From Lineus longissimus (Eukaryota > Nemertea > Pilidiophora > Heteronemertea > Lineidae): a stretch of 64,000 bases of DNA. The notes beneath the pieces are model-generated. The model was not told the origin of the DNA and searched no databases. It was given only the letters and a program-made list of their open reading frames with translations. The DNA is taken from contig NC_088324.1 of the NCBI RefSeq assembly GCF_910592395.1, positions 3,658,001 through 3,722,000 on the forward strand. The letters run 5' to 3'. A program made the translations under genes and the position numbers. This document shows positions 53,801 through 64,000 of this stretch, piece by piece (within the stretch, counting starts at the first letter, position 1; each line of letters begins with the position of its first letter).

Positions 53801-54328
53801 CTGACAAAGAATTAACTATCCTGCCCTCTCATGCACGCGATCAGCTGGCGCGGTGATAATGTGTAGACCGCTGGCCTGACTTTTTTAATCAACGGAGGTA
53901 TATGGTTGACGGAGGGTAAATTTGATACCTGCCGAACAAGTAAAGACCAAAGGACATTGTTTTACTGTTTCTGTAGAACATGTCAAACGATTTAACATAG
54001 GTACCTGCCAAAAGCTGTCGCTTCCACACGGAAATGTAAAGGAAGGTAGCATCTCGCGTCTGAAGTGACTGCAGCGCCCCGTAGACTTAAGACAATTCCA
54101 CTGGTTACAACTCCTCAGATTCCGACAGAGGGCGGCGCAGTGGAGTTTCGATCTTGCCTTGCACTCGGAAATCAACGTATCATTCTTCTGGGGGTAAACC
54201 TGGTCTAAAGAGCTCTCTGCTTGCAAGAAGGTCATATCGGGTATTTTGACCGATTCCGCCACGACTGAAATCTCGTTCAAAAACACATAGTACGAGAGTG
54301 GAAGCATGGAAAAGCGTAGTGTCACCAT
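47858..54328 (-). CDS. Secreted or membrane protein with PAN/Apple-like and propeller-like regions, five exons
   Basis: Exons on the minus strand: 54328-54005, 53599-53563 (37 nt), 53148-52643, 51608-51447 and 48229-47858. All have GT-AG borders and phases that fit, giving 466 residues. Residues 1-24 form a possible signal peptide starting MVTLRFSMLPLSYYVF. Cysteines 56, 64, 68, 74, 79, 86 and 101 form a PAN/Apple-like cluster, a fold that binds proteins or sugars outside cells. The rest has repeated aromatic beta-strand patterns; ASSLAWSADGDSFYFF in exon 5 resembles a propeller blade. No catalytic motif is seen. Copy 2 of the 3.1-kb repeat lies in the fourth intron. The first exon may not be the true start, and a CAA|GTAAAA donor overlapping the stop leaves open further exons. 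Family not recognised. Confidence 0.7.
48230..48720. other. Intron 4, 3' part
   Basis: Intronic sequence of the PAN-like gene between its last exon and repeat copy 2. No other feature seen. Confidence 0.5.
48721..51380 (-). repeat. 3.1-kb repeat family, copy 2 (deleted, intronic)
   Basis: Inverted relative to copy 1. It lacks ~0.5 kb corresponding to 33290-33800 of copy 1, exactly between two diverged internal repeats (GGGTCTCTCACC). Inserted in an intron of the minus-strand PAN-like gene, in the same orientation as the gene. The start matches CTTGCGTCTAG and the end CCAGAAGTATT. Confidence 0.85.
51609..52642. other. Intron 3 of the PAN-like gene
   Basis: About 1 kb bounded by GTAAAT (minus, at 52642) and TTTTACAG (51609). 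Plus-strand frames here have no support. Confidence 0.55.
53563..53599 (-). CDS. 37-nt micro-exon of the PAN-like gene
   Basis: Flanked by TTCCAAAACAG and GTATGT. It encodes GKSYTEKTIAFP plus one base. Without it exon 1 (phase 0) and exon 3 (phase 1) cannot be joined in frame; with it they join perfectly, which is why the exon is accepted. Confidence 0.7.
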
Positions 54329-57300
54329 GTCCAATACTGTTGAATCCCTTGAGGCGAGACGTTCAAATATCGCCGCCATCACATCCAGGAAGACAATAAT
54401 TTCATGATTGACTGCTTGCCACTTTGATGATCTACAATAATATTTGCCAGCTGTAGACCTGTTTGGTTCCCTTCCAGTCTTTGGCGTTTGCTGGTGGGCG
54501 TTTTTGGTTACAAAAAATCGCAATCCGGCCATCAATATGTTAAATGAAGTTATACCAAACTATATGTATTGGTTGTCTCACCAAAACCACGAGGATAGAG
54601 CTAAGAATGTTGTCCGCCGAGGTTGCGGCGAACATCTCAATGTCACCCGAACGCTATCGAAATATATTTGAAATTGACCGGAAAAGTCCTTGAGCAGAAC
54701 TCATTTTCCAAAGTTGACCCTGCTTTTGTTTTCCTCGAAACGTCCCCATCACCCGTAATCCTAGCTATGTTAGAAATTATTTTTCAAAGTTGGCATCCTT
54801 GTCAGTGAATTTAGAACTGACACTTCATATAATTTTCAATAAATTTATAGTATACCAAAGCCCGGTCATGACTGCCTCGAAATACTGGAATATTACGGTG
54901 TGAAAATTTCCTTGTTTTCCAGTATTTGAAAAAAACCGTTCTCGCGTGAGATTTCAGATTTGTTTAAAGTGATACTATGATGTGATTTAGAACTAACGTC
55001 CGTTTTTAATTGTTGATCACAAATGTAAAGCTCAAATTTTCCATTTTTGATTAGATTTATTATAAAATCGCTGTTTTAATCGTGTCAGACTGGCCAACTG
55101 CCGAAGACGTTTTGAAAAACTCGTACTAAGTCACGTGACCTCATGACGTCACAACATGAACAAGTCAGACCGTCGAATATTTTTCTATTTTCTTATTATG
55201 ACGTCAGCGATGGAATTTCCTGGTTGGACTTGATGAAATAACTAGGACTGTGGACTTGGGAGGGGGGGGGGGGGGGAGGGGCCGTCCCTTCCCTTACTTC
55301 GTTACTTCGAGATTTTTTTCCAAATGTGCTGGAAGACCCCCAATGGCAGACGAATTTGGAGTTGGTTCTCGTAGTTGTGTTCCGGCGGAGCATCAGGAGG
55401 AGAAGATGAACCACCGGCTAGTGACCTCTTGACTCGAACTTCATGGTGACAGCCCGGTTCTTTGATAGGGTCAGGCCAGCGGAAAACCCCAACACATTCA
55501 GTTTTGCTGGTGTTGCCGCAAACGCGAAAATGTTCATGTTGCGACGTCATCAACGAAAACGTCGTCGGCGTAGCGCGATTTCAACGGCATCGAAGCGAGC
55601 TGTCCGGGCGGGATTAAAACCATCAATTTCTCGAAAATGTGCATTTCGATTCGAAAACCTTACCGATTTATGAGAAAGTGACGTAGTCATTTGTCAAAAA
55701 CAGCTAAAACATTATATGGTGAAATTTGACACGAGTTACCCATGTATGTTCCCCGCCTTCAATGGAATGGGGTACCTTACCTTTTATGTTTCAATTCCTT
55801 TTTTGGTGATCTCGGGATGATTTTGACCGGAAGTAGACATCTCGATTTAGTTCCTTCAAACACCGCTGGATATGACTTGGCGCAGTACTCATCCAACGGC
55901 GCTCAGCCACTTCATTTCAGCAGTTATCGGATTTTAAATTGTCTCAGAAGTGACTTTGAGATTCCGCGAAAGTATCGGTGTAAGCAATTACAAGCCAAGA
56001 GTTGCCCACACCGGAATACGCGTCAGTTTTCCTATCGTATCATTTTCGTGAAAATAGGTCGGTATATTGTTCAAAATACCCATGGTGTCCTTCTGGAAAC
56101 AGATCGAATAGAAGTCAAGGCCTATATATCTATACACACACTTAAGTTAGCTATATAGACCAACGTTTTACATTAAGAGCGTACATGAAAAAAGCGGCCT
56201 CTGTTAGGAGGAATTTTTCCTAGGGACAGGACTTCTTTTCGAGGTCACTTCACACCAGAAACTCTGATTCGACAGTCCGACTTTTCTTGAACCTATTCAA
56301 ATCATTTTCCGTGTTTCAGCACCAATCGGCAAGATGTTCACCACTCATCGACCACTGAAATTATCACGAAAGCCCCAACATTGACGTAGTAGTATGTGAC
56401 GAATTCGTATGTCCACATACTGACGGTTCTCTCATCCAGCATGGCCGCAACAACAAGAGAAACCTCATTTCAAAAGTGTGGAAAAGGTACAATCAATATC
56501 CGAGTGTCTCCCACCTCTCCGAGTCAATGCCAACCTCCTCTCCGAGCTAATCAAGCCTCGAGGCATTTCATTGACGTATAGCCAACTTCCTGTGGCGAGG
56601 CTATGTCTGGACACCAAAGGAACAATGTTCGATTAGGCTTTCCAACTGCCAGTGATTTAGCATCTCGGGCGCCAACGTATGAAGATAAACCAGTTAAGAA
56701 TTATTGTTTGATTTCTGCTGTTCCCGCAATGGTTTTCGTTCCAACGCTGAAGCCTTAGATCCAACATTTGTTTGAAAGCCTGAGTATGGTTCCTTGGGTA
56801 CCACAAGAACAAGGATGATGCGAGCAAATTTCAGTTGAACTTTGGATGATATTTGAAAGCATATATACTGCTTTAAAAACAACATCGTTGTCACCAATCA
56901 TGAATTATTTAAGTGACACCCTTCGCATATTTCGCTTTTGTTGACCTTTCAGATAATTTTATACCTATTTCTACAATAAAACGGTTCGATTTACGCCCCT
57001 CTCTTTTTTCATGCTTGGCTAAATCTTTTTCTCAAATTTTGAAATATATACCCTGTCAACATGTCATTATTCGATAAGCGGATAATAACCAAATCAACAA
57101 GTAATTTCAAATTTTGAATTCACGCATGGGTTATTTTGGAGACATTGTTGTTTGATTTTGCTCCCTTCCACCCAACGAATTCGATTGTTTTGCTAACATC
57201 AACACAAATGTTATTCAAAATAAAGACCTATTTTCATTTCGCTTGATTAAAGTTTAAATTTTTGAATTTATCCAAAAATGTTTACCATGCAAGGAAGAAA

Positions 57301-57562
57301 AGTACATATTTTTCTATGAATCATAACTATCGGGGGCCATATCTAAACAAATATCTCTGTTCATTTATACAATGCTCAAGGTCGGAAACCAGTAAAAGCC
57401 AGGATATTAGAGCAGAATTTGAAATACAGTAGGCCTATTGATCATGTTTATAGTAGAGAATTGTGTAAAATCAAAAAATAAGTTGAATATGGGTACTGGT
57501 GACTAGTTTTCGGCCTTTGTGAAATTTCAAATGCTTGGTCATTTATTTATTCCCAGCAGTAC
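54329..57562. other. Long interval without supportable gene
   Basis: Holds a G run at 55261-55276 and a TGACGTCA-like motif near 55144. The open frames 55443-55673 (Arg-rich) and 55742-56158 (138 codons) lack recognised domains or splice sites. Upstream exons of either neighbouring gene may lie here unseen. Confidence 0.4.
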
Positions 57563-57807
57563 TACGGTGTCCGATCAAAGACAAAATTAGTTTATTCGTT
57601 TGCGATATCGCTCATGCATAAATTATTTTAGTTGTCGTATTCGCCGTCAAAATGGCAAATGGAAGGGGTGACGGGTGATTAAATAATTCGCTGTTGCCCC
57701 TGCTGCCTGCCTGAACAACTGCAAAAAAATATTCACCACAATCAGTTATGCATGAGCGAAATCGCGTACGAATAAAATAATGTTGTCTTTGATTGGAGAC
57801 CGTGAGT
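57563..57807. mobile_element. MITE with ~65-bp TIRs
   Basis: Inverted repeats GTCCGATCAAAGACAAAATT...CGATATCGCTCATGCATAA and complement. The ends near TACGGTGTCC and GGAGACCGT are slightly diverged. No ORF. It lies in the presumed intron before the exon at 57955. Confidence 0.65.
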
Positions 57808-57954
57808 ATACTACATACTCAGTCTCATGAAAATAATCATTAATTTAAGCCTTTTATGATCAAGTTTGATCTCCATATCTTTAATATAATTGATATTGTT
57901 CACTGTCTCAGAAATCCCTGACCTGCTTAAATGTTTCCCCTTTCCACTTTTTAG

Positions 57955-58456
57955 CTTACATTGACAATTGAGCTGTTGGAAGAATGCAGTGCTTATGATC
58001 CAGATATCCATATGGAGGCATTTAGACAATTTGTAAACCTTTACGGTCAAGTCACTTTAAATCATAACGGGAAACTTTTTCCTGTCATCAGCAGAAGGTG
58101 AGCTCAAAGCTCCTTGCCTCTTTTTGGACACTTATATTTCAGCTAAGTGTTGGGTACATGTATTTTAAAGGCTTATATGTATGTATTTTCAAAGTTGAGC
58201 GTGATCTTTTTATTTCTATAGTTGCCATTTTAGCATGGTGTAGTGGCCTGTTTAATCTTAAGAGTTCTAAGTCTTTGTGTGATACGAAGAGAAAAGAGTT
58301 GCCAGTATGTTGCTTTAATTGTGTCTTTAATTTTCAATTTTCAGAGTAACTCAAGCTCAGCAGGTTCAGCTGCTTGGCTTACTGGAAATTTTCGCAATCA
58401 TTGCGCAAACAATGCAATCAACGCAACGGTTCCTCTATTTCTCTTCCTATTCATGA
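57955..58456 (+). CDS. Last two exons of an unrecognised gene
   Basis: Exon 57955-58097 follows a pyrimidine-rich acceptor (CCACTTTTTAG) and ends AGAAG|GTGAGC. The final exon 58345-58456 follows TTCAATTTTCAG. Their phases agree (2 then 1), giving about 84 residues: LTIELLEECSAYDPDIHMEA, FRQFVNLYGQV, then VTQAQQVQLLGLLEIFAII and a short tail to TGA at 58454-58456. The helical, soluble C-terminus is not recognised. AATAAA lies at 58597-58602. Upstream exons were not identified; the MITE at 57563-57807 is probably in the preceding intron. Confidence 0.6.
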
Positions 58457-58596
58457 TATGCTTACTGGTAAAAGCATAATCCCTTCAGCATAACTCATTT
58501 TGTATCAATCTTCAACCTGCAAAATTGGGGAAGAGTTGTACTGTACATAATTGTATAGACAAACTATGCTACATTTGTATCTCTTTTAGAGTCCTC

Positions 58597-58602
58597 AATA
58601 AA
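58597..58602 (+). terminator. Poly(A) signal AATAAA
   Basis: 141 nt after the stop of the preceding two-exon gene end, with T/GT-rich sequence following (TTGTTGTTGTTG). Confidence 0.6.
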
Positions 58603-58924
58603 AGTCAAAGTTTATTGTACATTTTGTCAATATTTGTTGTTGTTGTTGATGTGGAAGTATGACCAGTTTGGACTGCAAGAACAACCACTGATCAACTTGT
58701 TGAATCGTGTTGACCAAAGAAAATGCATATTCATTCTTTACATTGTTGAAAAAGATCAATCAATTGGAATGCAGAATGGTTCCATGTGATTTCAGGTTCC
58801 CTCAAAAGTGCTGCCATCTAAAAATTGGTGAGTCTTCCTGTCATGCCTGTGGTTTGTTCAGGCTGCGGATAACAGAGTCTGCATAGTCACAGAGAAGGAG
58901 GGGATCATGGTGGACGTACCTTAG
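58603..58924. other. Interval between gene ends
   Basis: Probably an intron or upstream flank of the SWIM-type fragment; nothing else seen. Confidence 0.4.
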
Positions 58925-59505
58925 TCTGGTAATGCAAAATGTTCAGTGAATTGTCCAAACTATCTGGCGTTCTCTGGTGTTTGCGAACACACCATAGTTG
59001 GAGCAGATCACCTCGGGCGGCTCAAGAACTTCATAGACTATCACAACGCCAGGAAAGATGACAGGGTAACCGGAAGTATATATAAGAATCTAAGGGGGCT
59101 GGTCGAAAGGGTGGCAAACCACGTCAAGGGGCCAACAACTGTAGACAATATCCAATTGCAACCGTCGAAGAAAACCACTCCGGACTTGACCAACCGAAAG
59201 CAGTCAATTTCACTGAACATTATCATAACGACAACAGGTTTGAAATAATTATTTTGGACATCCCGTATGCGAAAAAGTGCATTGGCTGTAACCAGGCTTT
59301 TCCAAGGAAATTATTCTGCAAGCCGTACGATGTCCGCATCACACACAAGGAACGTTACCTGTATCCGGACAGTGAATCCGGCAATTGGGTACCGACAAAA
59401 AGCATGGAATGAAATGCATATTACTGCATCGACAGCGATTGCATCCTCCCCCGTCATCCTTACTTCTGGAAGGGTTTGGTCCGGGCTGACAGGCGAGTCA
59501 TTTAA
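58925..59505 (+). pseudogene. SWIM-type zinc-finger protein, C-terminal exon, frameshifted
   Basis: After an acceptor-like GTACCTTAG the frame reads KCSVNCPNYLAFSGVCEHTI, a SWIM-like C-x3-C-x(10)-C-x-H finger, then ADHLGRLKNFIDY. Between 59160 and 59215 the frame shifts. The second frame has CIGCNQAFPR, YLYPDSESG, AYYCIDSDCI and PYFWKGLV before TAA at 59503-59505. This order matches an uncharacterised invertebrate family with a SWIM finger and a second Cys cluster near the C-terminus. Function unknown, presumed nucleic-acid or protein binding. A frameshift means a decayed copy or a base error. Confidence 0.6.
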
Positions 59506-59707
59506 AGGCTAACCCCTGGTCACAAGAAATTCATTTTTAACCAAGTGAATTTCAAAGTCCCTGCATAATGTGTCTAAAACACTGATTTCAAGCACCAACG
59601 GTGTTGAGTTATTGCATATGGTAGTCCGGGAGCTGAGCAACGTTTATTTAACATTAAAGCTACAAGTGATTCTAACGTGTGTGGGATAGAATAGGCCAAG
59701 CTGACTA

Positions 59708-59986
59708 TAGAAACCCAATTCTTAAGTTTTTCGAGTGGTGCATGGGTGTGGGAGTTAGAGGGGTAAGAAGTTTTGGTAAAGGCTTCGTCATTGGGCCACG
59801 GATGGCGCGTATGTACAGGAGCTCAAGCATCAATGTACAAGTAAATTTCTAACGGTTGGATTCAGACCTTAAATGTATGGCCAACAGATAGAAACTTTGT
59901 GCCTCTGAGTGACATAAGCATGTTTTCAGAAGCCTTCTTTTGATTTGTTAAAGGAAATGACGTTTAAGTGCGTTTTTTATGGAAAT
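59708..59986. repeat. Left arm of inverted repeat around repeat copy 3
   Basis: Starts TAGAAACCCAATTCTTAAG. Complement of 63135-63420 at roughly 85-90 percent. It ends exactly where copy 3 of the 3.1-kb repeat begins. Confidence 0.85.
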
Positions 59987-62900
59987 CCAGAAGTATTAAG
60001 GTAGCAGGAAGGGTTGGGCGTTTGTGGTTTCTGAGTCTGAGGGGGTTGGTGTCTGTTGACTGTGCTTTAAGAGAGACTAGGCATGGCGCCAGTCTCTCTT
60101 AAAGCACAGTCAACAGGCATTTGGTCTCAGTATTTGGGTTTTGATTGCCATGACTGTACCCCTGTAAAAGTCAGAGGAGGAGAAGTTTGGAATGATGAAA
60201 GCATTGAAGAAGAAGAAATGTTATTATTGAGGAAAGCTAAATTTATTATGAGACTAGAAGGCAGTGTCCTGACTTGATTATTTTGAAAATGGCGGTCTGA
60301 ACACATTAAAAGGTGGAACATGGCATTTTATCGACTTTGAAGTGCTCCGCAGTTAAAGGGAGACTATAGGCAGCAGCTAGGTAGGCAAGATAAAGTCATA
60401 CAAATTTGCCAATAGGGGTCAGTCATATCTCTAGGCATGGCGCCAGTCTCTCTTAAAGCACAGTCAACAGGCATTTGGTCTTAGTATTTGGGTAAGTACA
60501 GAATCAAGACAGCACAGAGAGCAATGATTGAACGATGCTGTGGACAAGTCCAAGGATACTGCATCAGTCACGACCAACTTCTCATCAGAAAGCGTCACCA
60601 CCAGCATATTCAATGTTCAGTTCCAACCTGTACCAGTCCAATGCACGCCTGTCATGGTCAGCAGTGGTCAGCTTAGCGCGATATGGAACATTCTTCCGAA
60701 ACTCAAGCGAGGGAAGTCTGCTCATTTGCCTATCTCGTGCACTGCTCCTTCTTGTCAAACATCGTAGTGAAATCGTGGTACAGTGGGGCGTCCTCGAGGA
60801 TTGCAGCTGGTCGGACAGACGTGAGGTGGAATGTGGGCGGCTGCACTTCTTCGTTGATGTGCGATGGCAGATAGCACAGTTGTTGCGTTGCATGACAGCT
60901 GAAAGTGAATGTGATATCATAGAACTGAGGCGTTTGCAATGAGACTATAGGTGAAGTAGAAGCAAGGAATGAAATGGGCCATCTTCCAGTGACTAATATA
61001 CAGAGTAAGGGCCCTGGGTGTTGTTAGATTCAGCATTGAATGTATTCCTCGTACAAGCGTGAATAGTGTGGACATACAGTGAGAGGTGAGAGACCCCTAT
61101 TGACTACTTCTTGTAACTTTATCTTGGATATTATATTAGTATTGAACTTCTAGCCATGGAATATGAAGAAATTGAAGTTGTAGGCATGGAATATGAAAAA
61201 TTATTCAACGGTGAAAGACATTATTCCATGAGGCTTTGCCGTGATCGCAAAGGACGCGACGTGATTGGTTCACATGCTAATGAGGTATGATAATGATAAT
61301 TACCTCTATAATGCTACTTGGATAGCGACTGTGTCGTTGACTGCAACAGTGGTCTATGTCAATGTGTACCTGTAATGTCAATGAAGTATGATGAGGTGAT
61401 GACGATAGTGCAATTATTAAATATTGGCAAGAGATCATACTGCAACATAGGTCTTGTTTTTGACAGATGACTGTGCGACATTCCCATTGGGTCTTGTTAG
61501 AGTCAGCGCTGCATGTATTCCTTGTACAAGCTTGAATAATTGTGACGGACTTTGAGGGGTGAGAGACCCCTATCGGCTACTTCGTCTAACTTTATCTTGC
61601 CTACCTAGCTGCTAGCAATAGTGCCCCTTTATCAAGACTGAAACCCACTGTGTGGGGCTAAGAAATTACCTTTATAATCCTAGTTGGATAACCACTGTGT
61701 AGATGATTTGAAGAGTGCTCTGTGGATATGTGCCTGTAATGTCAATGAAAGTATGATGAGGTGATGACGATAGTGGAATGACGAAATATTGGAAAGAGAT
61801 CTATTCCTAGAAGAACATATGTCCTGTTTTGACTAGGTGGCGCATTTTAGAATCAGCAGTGAGCACTGTGTGTAACATGGTGGAGGCAGCGGAGATAATA
61901 ACTGTGTCGAAAGTATTGTTATAGGGCCTTCCCTAGGCCCATGGGGTTAAATTTACAATCCACGATTGAAAAGACGTAGTTTGATCGCATTCAACTATAA
62001 ATCCATTGAACAGTTGTGTTCCTTTAGTCAACCGATGACCTTTTGTTGGGCCATGATCGGGGATTGTAAACTGTAAATGTATTATGGACTGGGAGACGGG
62101 GGAAACACAAGTGAAATAGACCAAAACAAGTGATTTTGGGGCTTTGGTTTAGACGCATGCCCCACATGCGCCATGCGAGATTATACGGTTCGTGTGAACT
62201 TGTTGACATCTACATGATCTAGTGCTGTTATTGGTCATGGTACATGGTAGGCCTAATCATCATGGCTATATGTTTCAGGAAAAGCTCGGATTAAAATGAA
62301 CTGCCGATGAATAATGATGTTGTTCATGTTTACCATGTTTACTAGTACATAGCCATAGGGTATGCACTGGCCAGTGCACTTTCTGCACGTCGTCATGGTC
62401 ATGTACGTGATACCGTAACCTTGCATATTTTGTTTTTTGAATGCGCATGCTTTTTGGGCAAAATCACTTGTACCAACACTAATGAATAATGTCTTCTTAT
62501 CCCTATGACTCCATACACAGTGAGGGCATTGTCCCATTCCCATCAAATGGTAACTTATTGTACCGTATTAGGGTGGAAGTTGGGGAGCAGATACCTACCG
62601 TTGCACGCCTGTCATAATCAGTAGTGATGAGCTTAGCGCGATATGGAACATTCTTCAGAAACTCAATCGAGGGAAGTCTGCTCATTAGCATATCTCGCGC
62701 ACTGCTCCTTCTTGTCAAACATCGTAGTGAAATCGTAATGGAAAACGTCTGGCTTTGCGCCAGACGTTGAGACTAATAAGTGAAGAACTAATAGGTAAAG
62801 AACTTCTACTTGCGCGAGACTGCTCTGATAAAATTATCATTGCAGAGACTACGGTGACGTACACATATATTTTTTACAATCAAAAATGCCCTCAAAAGAC

Positions 62901-63134
62901 GACATGGAATGATTATTTTATTGATATTTCCTACTATATACCTTCCAATTATCACTTTATACAAATAGATCGGCGTTAGGTCGCATGCTTTTCTTTCCTG
63001 GTGACACTATAAAGCAAAATAGTTGCAACCCCGTAAATGCGCTATAAGTCCAATAATAAGTGACGGTGACCCGTTATAAATGTTTCGCCAGCTTCGCTTT
63101 TTTGCCGCTACGCGGCGCGTTGGGCCCTTGCGTC
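59987..63134 (+). repeat. 3.1-kb repeat family, copy 3
   Basis: Full-length, very similar to copy 1 including the 26-bp inverted repeat, internal direct repeats and the AACGTCTGGC hairpin. It occupies the whole loop between the arms 59708-59986 and 63135-63420. The shared sequence ends at GGGCCCTTGCGTC, whereas copies 1 and 2 continue TAGC. Confidence 0.85.
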
Positions 63135-63420
63135 AAGGCAAAATAGCCCAAAATGCACTAAAATGTCATTTTCAGCCACACTGTTTCCTGAAAGCAAAGA
63201 AAACATGCTTATCTCACTAAGAAGCAACATGTTTCTATCTGTTAGCAATACATTTATAGGGTCTATATCGAACCGTTCAAAATTTCCTTGTACATTGATG
63301 CTTGAGCTCCTGTACAAACGCGCCGTCCGTGGCCCAATGACGAAGCCTTTACCAAAACTTCTTACCCCTCTATCTCCCACACCCATGCACCACTCGAAAA
63401 ACTTAAGAATTGGGTTTCTA
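63135..63420. repeat. Right arm of inverted repeat around repeat copy 3
   Basis: Inverted partner of 59708-59986. It ends at the TA target of the mariner element starting at 63421. Confidence 0.85.
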
Positions 63421-64000
63421 CAGGGTGTCCACAAGAAAACCTAATCCTGTGAAAAAGGGTTAATATGACCAGGCCGGGTGATGTATGACTGTAATATTGC
63501 ATTTTCCATAAAGTAGGAGCAACACGCTTTCCAATGATACCTTGATGGCATTCCTCCAGTCACACATCACTGAGTACCATTGTTTTGAAAATGGTATGCG
63601 AAAAACCATTTGTGACAGTTCATGGCAAGACATGAGGAGCACATCCGAATGGCCTGAGGGCATTTTTGTAATGGTATTAAAACATGAAAAACATGAAAAA
63701 CAAGATTTTTATCAGTTGATGAAATTTATTCAGTGCCGTACCTACAATAATTATGCACCAACACCTTCCACGTGCCCACCTCCCCTTTCGATGCAAAGTC
63801 CACAACGGCGGCGCATGTCAGCCACAGCTCGTCTCACCATCGCAGGATCATCACGGAGGACGTCGACCTCATGTTGGATGCGTGCTCGTAAATCCTGAAG
63901 GTTGTGTGGGGCACTGGTAAAAACTTTGTCCTTCAAATAGCCCCACAGGAAAAAGTCACATGGTGCCAAATCCGGTGACCTGGGTGGCCATTCCACAGGA
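63421..64000 (-). mobile_element. Mariner-type transposon, 3' part
   Basis: TIR CAGGGTGTCCACAAGAAAAC at 63421 next to a TA dinucleotide (63419-63420), typical for mariner. The transposase C-terminus lies on the minus strand. The element continues past the window edge. Confidence 0.7.
63751..64000 (-). CDS. Mariner transposase, C-terminal part
   Basis: The minus frame begins off the window and contains W-P-P-R-S-P-D-L-A-P-C-D-F-F-L-W, the hallmark mariner catalytic region holding the third catalytic Asp (DLAPCD). It continues G-Y-L-K-D-K-V, HNLQDLRARI and a C-terminal RCGLCIERGGGHVE. The transposase cuts and pastes the element at TA sites. Stop at 63751. No break is visible in this part; the N-terminal DNA-binding region is outside the window. 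Confidence 0.9.
   Translation of the reverse strand, partial: PVEWPPRSPDLAPCDFFLWGYLKDKVFTSAPHNLQDLRARIQHEVDVLRDDPAMVRRAVADMRRRCGLCIERGGGHVEGVGA

Noticed and set aside
55443-55673. Arg-rich 76-codon ORF
   Set aside because: CpG-rich sequence, no domain, no splice or poly(A) support.

Overview
The window is eukaryotic, almost certainly metazoan. It has spliced genes with GT-AG introns, AATAAA signals, and retrotransposons of the BEL/Pao, LINE, pogo, mariner and Helentron types. Frequent TACATGTA and TAGGCCTA words and the domain families seen (P2X7-C-like, SWIM-type, THAP, PAN) suggest a marine invertebrate such as a hemichordate, echinoderm, lancelet or mollusc. The taxon is inferred. No rRNA, tRNA or CRISPR was seen.

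Layout. 1-1429: 3' part of an endonuclease-bearing Helitron (Helentron) with a hairpin + CTAG terminus. 2.7-5.1 kb: two unrelated broken LINEs, back to back. 5.2-8.0 kb (-): a decaying multi-exon gene for a Ulp1/SENP-like protease, followed by a ~130-bp higher-order minisatellite. 9661-10630: a foldback element built of inverted arrays of 68-bp and ~20-bp repeats. 10958-12176: an ORF-less TIR element. 14640-27962: a degenerate minus-strand BEL/Pao element with LTRs and an ATATG target duplication. A younger plus-strand BEL/Pao element (19407-26898) is nested inside it, with one intact 2073-codon gag-pol frame.

29.3-31.3 kb: a tiny secreted peptide precursor (-) and a two-exon P2X7-C-like gene (+). 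A 3.1-kb non-coding repeat occurs three times (32159-35313, 48721-51380 inverted, 59987-63134). One copy is intronic and one sits exactly between the arms of a separate inverted repeat. 37079-39607 is a near-perfect palindrome carrying two divergent copies of a 191-codon Tudor/SH3-like gene. 40747-43070: a pogo/Tigger-like DNA transposon beside a matching MITE. 43-47 kb: inverted-repeat elements and a second ruined BEL/Pao integrase split by a MITE.

47858-54328 (-) is the best host gene. Five exons with mutually consistent phases, including a 37-nt micro-exon, give a 466-residue protein with an N-terminal PAN/Apple-like cysteine cluster and a propeller-like C-terminus. 57955-58456 (+) holds the last two exons of an unrecognised gene. 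58925-59505 (+) is a SWIM-type zinc-finger gene end broken by a frameshift. The right edge holds the C-terminus of a mariner transposase (-). Overall this is a few host genes in a dense graveyard of nested mobile elements, with an unusual number of large inverted repeats.
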